This document shows, one piece after another, positions 60,696-64,000 of a stretch of 64,000 bases of DNA. The translations under genes were made by a program, and so were the position numbers. Each line of letters opens with the position of its first letter. Position 1 is the stretch's first letter. The stretch covers positions 4,777,051-4,841,050 of the forward strand of contig NZ_CP124862.1 in the NCBI RefSeq assembly GCF_030013905.1. The letters run 5' to 3'. This DNA comes from Petroclostridium sp. X23. Its GTDB lineage: Bacteria; Bacillota; Clostridia; SK-Y3. The notes under the pieces are model-generated. The model saw only the letters and a list, made by a program, of their open reading frames with translations, searched no databases and was not told the origin of the DNA.

Positions 60696-61789
60696 TACGA
60701 CAGTCGGATGGGAAAATCGGTACACGGGAGTTTTTTACCATTATTTTATTCAGCATCGCTATTAAGATTACGAACTCCACACCGGCAATTCTGTATATGC
60801 TTTCTGGATGTGCTGCCTGGATGACACCTTTGCTCGCTGGAATACTGTTCATTTTTCCCATTATGGCGCTTCTGTCCCTGTTAAAACGGCACCAGGATAT
60901 GGGGCTCATTGAGATTGTGTATAAGGTATTGGGTAGACCGATAGGGTTCGTTGTCAATATGACCCTTTTTATGATTACACTAACCGCAACAGTACTAAAC
61001 AGCAGGGATCATATCGAGATTATTCGAACGCTGTTTTTCACCAAGACTCCCACCGCTATTCTATACGCTTTATTGATAGGATTCAGCTACTTACTGGCCA
61101 ACTATGGATTGGAAGCTATCGGAAGAGCCTCCTGGTTTATTTTCCCCCTTAGCTTTTTGGCATTGGTGGCTATCTCTATCATGGCAATCCGGGAGGTAGA
61201 TGTTGCTTATCTTTATCCTTTCTGGGGGAATGGAATCGGAGGAGTCCTGGAATGCACAGCCAAGCACGGCTCCATATTGGGGGACATCATTATACTTACG
61301 GCGATTTTTCCCTATGTCCGAACTTATGAGGATTTTAAATGGTCAGCTCTTGTAGGGTTTGCAGTCAGTATTCTAAGCTTATCTATTTTCCTTATAATGT
61401 TCGCATTAGTATTTGGATACCCCGCAGTTAACCACGTTATATTTCCTTTTCAACAAATATCTACGATGGTTCGTGCCGGACGGTTCCTGGAAAACCTTGA
61501 ATCCTTTTACTTTGGGTTTTGGATTGTTGCATCTGTTGTAAGATTCTCCATTTATCTCTATATGACAGCCTTTGTTTTCTCCCGCACCATTCGGTTGAAA
61601 GAATCCGAGCCGCTGCTGTTACCTTTCGCCGCTCTGGTCATTATACTGGGACTGATCCCCAGGAACATTATTGATGGGATCTTCAAGCTCAGAGACAATG
61701 TGCTGCTTACAGGCTCATTTCCAATCTTTCTCGGGCTTCCACTGATACTGTGGTTAATATCCAGATTCAGGAGGGGGAAAAGCAGATGA
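60692..61789 (+). CDS. gerKB: Spore germination receptor B subunit
   Basis: GerAB-family subunit, 365 residues with ten membrane segments, related to amino-acid permeases of the APC superfamily. Seen are the first helix region TREFFTIILFSIAIKITNS, the family's VRTYEDFKWSALVGF turn, and IVASVVRFSIYLYMTAFVF late in the chain. It is believed to bind the nutrient germinant. Its start overlaps the gerKA stop by four bases and its stop overlaps the gerKC start likewise. Confidence 0.94.
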   Translation: MIRQSDGKIGTREFFTIILFSIAIKITNSTPAILYMLSGCAAWMTPLLAGILFIFPIMALLSLLKRHQDMGLIEIVYKVLGRPIGFVVNMTLFMITLTATVLNSRDHIEIIRTLFFTKTPTAILYALLIGFSYLLANYGLEAIGRASWFIFPLSFLALVAISIMAIREVDVAYLYPFWGNGIGGVLECTAKHGSILGDIIILTAIFPYVRTYEDFKWSALVGFAVSILSLSIFLIMFALVFGYPAVNHVIFPFQQISTMVRAGRFLENLESFYFGFWIVASVVRFSIYLYMTAFVFSRTIRLKESEPLLLPFAALVIILGLIPRNIIDGIFKLRDNVLLTGSFPIFLGLPLILWLISRFRRGKSR

Positions 61790-63054
61790 AAATAAGTATA
61801 AATTACAGAATGGTGGCAGTACTTTTAATAATCTGCCTTGGTATTCTCTCCCTTACAGGATGCTGGGACAGGTTTGAAATAGAAGATATGGCCTTTGTAG
61901 GTTTAATCGGAATAGATAAGGTAGGGAAGAATAAATTTGAGGTAACCTATAAGATATCCAATCCTCAAGGCGGAGGATTTAGCAATGTGGTAGGCAGCAG
62001 TGCAAAAGAACCTGCTGCAGAGATTATTACCATTCAGGCAGTAGGTCCACTATCGGCCCGCGATACAGCCAATGCCTCGGTAACCAGGAAGCTTTCCTTT
62101 ACTCATGCATCCGTTCTGGTAGTGGGTGAAGAAATGGCAAGAAGTGATGAATTCTTGGCAGTTTTGGATGGCATGTTGAGGGATAAACAAATCCGTAGAA
62201 ATATCTTTTTGGTAATTTCCAGGGAGAAAGCTTCGGAATTCATTCGGGGCAATGCACCCAAGCTGGAGACCCGCCCCCACAAGTTTTATGATTTCATGTC
62301 GGAACGATGGCAGGATACTGCCCTTGTACCACTAGCTACGCTAAATGAGCTCATTAAAAGAAATGATGGACACGGAAGTCTATTTCTGGCAGTCTATGGT
62401 ACTGTTGAAAAGCAAAAGCCCAAGGAAGAGGTGACAGAAGATGATTTTATTGCCGGGGAGGTTCCAATAGAAGGGGGAAATCCTGTGCAGATGATTGGGG
62501 CAGCTGTTTTTAAGGGAACCAAGATGATCGGCACATTAACTGGTGAGGAAGTCAGACTGAGTCTGATTTTAAGGCAAAATGAGAAGCTTCCTTCCTTCTA
62601 TTCTACCTTTTCAGATCCTATAAAGAGTGAATACCGTATTACTGTCAGAGTATCCAAGACAAGGCAAACAAAGATAAAGATCAATGTAAAAGATAAGCAG
62701 CCTCGAATTGAAATAACAGTACCTATTTCGATGGAGCTTCTTTCCATACCAAGCGGTGTTAATTATGTCGAGGATTTAGATAAGCAAAAGCTGCTGAAAG
62801 AAACCATTGAAAAGCAGTTGGCCCAAAAAGCCATGAAACTTGTGGAAAAGACCGAGAAAGAATTCGGAGGGGAGCCCTTTAAGTGGTCCATACTGGCGAG
62901 AAGAGAATTTGGGACATGGGGAGAATTCAAAAGATATGACTGGGAGAACCGATACACTGAAGCAGAAGTGACTGTACAGTATAATGTTACTATCAAGGGA
63001 GTTGGTAAGCAACTGCAACCACCCAATGATGAGGAAGCAGGGGGTGGACAATGA
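61786..63054 (+). CDS. gerKC: Spore germination receptor C subunit (lipoprotein)
   Basis: GerAC-family lipoprotein of 422 residues with lipobox LTGC followed by WDRFEIEDMAFVGLIGID, the mark of this family. Three mixed-fold domains follow, ending with the helix block EKEFGGEPFKWSILARREFG and WENRYTEAEVTVQYNVTIKG. It sits on the outer face of the spore inner membrane with the A and B subunits. I start it at 61786, overlapping gerKB, because the signal peptide begins there. Confidence 0.95.
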   Translation: MKISINYRMVAVLLIICLGILSLTGCWDRFEIEDMAFVGLIGIDKVGKNKFEVTYKISNPQGGGFSNVVGSSAKEPAAEIITIQAVGPLSARDTANASVTRKLSFTHASVLVVGEEMARSDEFLAVLDGMLRDKQIRRNIFLVISREKASEFIRGNAPKLETRPHKFYDFMSERWQDTALVPLATLNELIKRNDGHGSLFLAVYGTVEKQKPKEEVTEDDFIAGEVPIEGGNPVQMIGAAVFKGTKMIGTLTGEEVRLSLILRQNEKLPSFYSTFSDPIKSEYRITVRVSKTRQTKIKINVKDKQPRIEITVPISMELLSIPSGVNYVEDLDKQKLLKETIEKQLAQKAMKLVEKTEKEFGGEPFKWSILARREFGTWGEFKRYDWENRYTEAEVTVQYNVTIKGVGKQLQPPNDEEAGGGQ

Positions 63055-63239
63055 TGAAATGGGTAGGAATGCTTAGCTTGATAGTGTTAACAGGCTACAC
63101 TGTCAGGTATGCTTCGTTCGTATGGAAGAAGGAAAGAAATATGCTTGCCAGCATTTTCATTCTCCTCCTTGGAGTAAGTCTTACCATTATTCCAGTTGTT
63201 ATATGGATATTCTGGGGATATTTCTACCTGATAGAATGA
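63051..63239 (+). CDS. Small membrane D subunit of the germinant receptor
   Basis: A 62-residue protein with two hydrophobic helices (about 3-20 and 31-57) joined by a basic loop (VWKKERN). It overlaps the gerKC stop by four bases, so it is translated with the receptor. Small two-helix D subunits in ger operons modulate receptor activity. Only size, topology and place support the call; its sequence is weakly conserved. Confidence 0.7.
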   Translation: MMKWVGMLSLIVLTGYTVRYASFVWKKERNMLASIFILLLGVSLTIIPVVIWIFWGYFYLIE

Positions 63240-63390
63240 TTTGCGGGACATTTTCTGGCAGTTAAGAGGAAGGAATGGAGAAGTTATGGGGGGTATACAC
63301 TAAAAGTTGCCCAACCTACTGATATTGCTTATGTTATATAAGTTGAATTAAATAATTGGACTATTAGTCTAATATTCATGTTGATGATTA

Positions 63391-63472
63391 GTAGGGCCGT
63401 ATGGAAATACGGCCGAAAACAGGAATACAGACATAGGACATTTAATCGGACGTATTGTCGTACGTCCCTACA
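63391..63472. repeat. REP-like double hairpin
   Basis: Two hairpins lie side by side: GGCCGTAT/ATACGGCC (63395-63414) and GGACGTA/TACGTCC (63448-63467), bounded by GTAGGG and its complement CCCTAC. Such GTAGGG(A/C)CG palindromes resemble non-autonomous repeats mobilised by RAYT-type enzymes. The remainder of 63240-63573 is AT-rich and holds no gene I recognise. Confidence 0.55.
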
Positions 63473-63573
63473 TATTTTGCATAATTAGATCATTACAAAT
63501 ATTTAATTCATCATATATAGCAAGATTATTATATGAAAACTTTACACTAACAGACTGAGAAAGAGGAGTAGCA

Positions 63574-63690
63574 AGCATTCAGGAAGTATCAAAGATTGCC
63601 GAAGCATATGGAATAGACCTATGCCTTGAGGTTTTGAAACGGTTTGAAAATCATATTATGGCGAGCGGTAATTATACCGGGTTCAAGGGG
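63574..63690 (+). pseudogene. Fragment of a sugar epimerase (allulose/tagatose 3-epimerase type)
   Basis: The frame reads EVSKIAEAYGIDLCLEVLKR then FENHIM, the segment that carries the first metal-binding Glu of D-psicose/tagatose 3-epimerases. An in-frame stop lies just upstream and the rest of the TIM barrel is missing. It is a small relic of a deleted gene. Confidence 0.6.
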
Positions 63691-63752
63691 TTCATGATTT
63701 TGCACTACAAAAAAGAGCCAAGGGTTGGCAGCATCCCTTGACCGTGATAAAA

Positions 63753-64000
63753 TTATATATTAAATTTTCCGACCATGTTACTTAGATTATCTGATAAGTT
63801 TGCTAATATGGAGGTATTTTTCGTTATTTTTACCATAGCCTCATTCTGTTCTTGCACTGAAGCAGCAGTTTCTTCAATCCCTGCAGAGTTTTGTTCTGAG
63901 ATTTCCGCTACTTTTTCTATTTCCTCTTCTATCTTTTTACCATTATGTAAAATTTTCTTAAGGTTATCAGATACGTTATTAATTTTATCTCCCATTTCTA
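63753..64000 (-). CDS. Methyl-accepting chemotaxis protein, C-terminal end (cut by window edge)
   Basis: The last 80 or so residues of a chemoreceptor: a helical segment with EISEQNSAGIEETAASVQEQ and NLSDNLSNMVGKF, typical of the end of MCP signalling domains after the hairpin tip. The coding region continues beyond the right edge on the minus strand. The sensor part and ligand are not visible. Confidence 0.9.
   Translation of the reverse strand, partial: EMGDKINNVSDNLKKILHNGKKIEEEIEKVAEISEQNSAGIEETAASVQEQNEAMVKITKNTSILANLSDNLSNMVGKFNI

Overview
This window looks like chromosome from an AT-rich, spore-forming, anaerobic member of the Clostridia (Bacillota). The support is a gerK-type germinant receptor operon, a Spo0E-family phosphatase, Shine-Dalgarno sites of the GGAGG type, many lipoproteins with an L-x-x-C lipobox, two c-di-GMP-I riboswitches and low G+C. 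I name no species: nothing in the sequence fixes it.

Layout. (1) 1-7.7 kb: tail of a zinc alcohol dehydrogenase, then cobB/cbiA and cobQ/cbiP (corrin amidation in B12 synthesis) and a D-aminoacylase-type amidohydrolase. An IS1634-family element sits just after cobQ and is bracketed by a 225-bp direct duplication of the cobQ 3' end. (2) 8-23.3 kb: a sugar or sugar-acid catabolic locus. It holds a membrane-anchored AraC-type regulator, an orphan ABC solute-binding lipoprotein, a DctPQM TRAP transporter, a DapA/NanA-family aldolase, a 2-hydroxyacid dehydrogenase, a ribokinase-like kinase, L-fucose isomerase and an FGGY kinase. The kinase's last 32 codons have been cut off by a 1504-bp IS; they are still readable on the far side. 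(3) 23.3-35.2 kb: a degraded accessory region with phage-like debris, a spo0E-like gene, three copies of a REP-associated tyrosine transposase (RAYT), an ABC exporter with a double-HTH MerR regulator, a TetR/methyltransferase pair, two c-di-GMP-I riboswitches, two lipoproteins and a collapsed two-component system. (4) 35.2-40.4 kb: an intact two-component system and a polysaccharide O-acetylation module (SGNH lipoprotein, MBOAT acyltransferase, truncated DHHW protein) fused to carboxypeptidase debris. (5) 40.5-50 kb: a second identical 1504-bp IS inside an rtcB-like remnant, a DUF3298-type lipoprotein, a membrane MutS-like ATPase, a TauE/SafE permease, a group II intron domain V remnant, a second rtcB-like remnant, a tRNA-dihydrouridine synthase and a fourth RAYT. 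(6) 50.3-57 kb: a LacI-regulated tripartite tricarboxylate transporter operon (tctC-tctB-tctA) continuing into an FAD oxidoreductase and a small protein that reads like a chaperonin (GroEL/Cpn60) equatorial domain with no apical domain. (7) 57-64 kb: another IS1634-family element, the gerKA-KB-KC operon with a small D-subunit gene, debris, and the end of a chemotaxis receptor.

How the parts work together. Regions 2 and 6 are self-contained uptake-plus-catabolism operons, each with its own regulator. In both, a hairpin follows the binding-protein gene and probably raises its mRNA level relative to the permease genes. The rest is shaped by mobile DNA. Two IS1634-like elements, two identical DUF772-type IS copies, four RAYT copies and two MITE-like nested palindromes account for most broken genes.

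The most unusual items are the apical-less chaperonin-like protein in the tct operon, the 225-bp IS-flanking duplication, the conserved 19-bp inverted repeat straddling the RAYT start codon, and the two c-di-GMP riboswitches, one ahead of a 30-residue membrane peptide and one with no obvious target gene.
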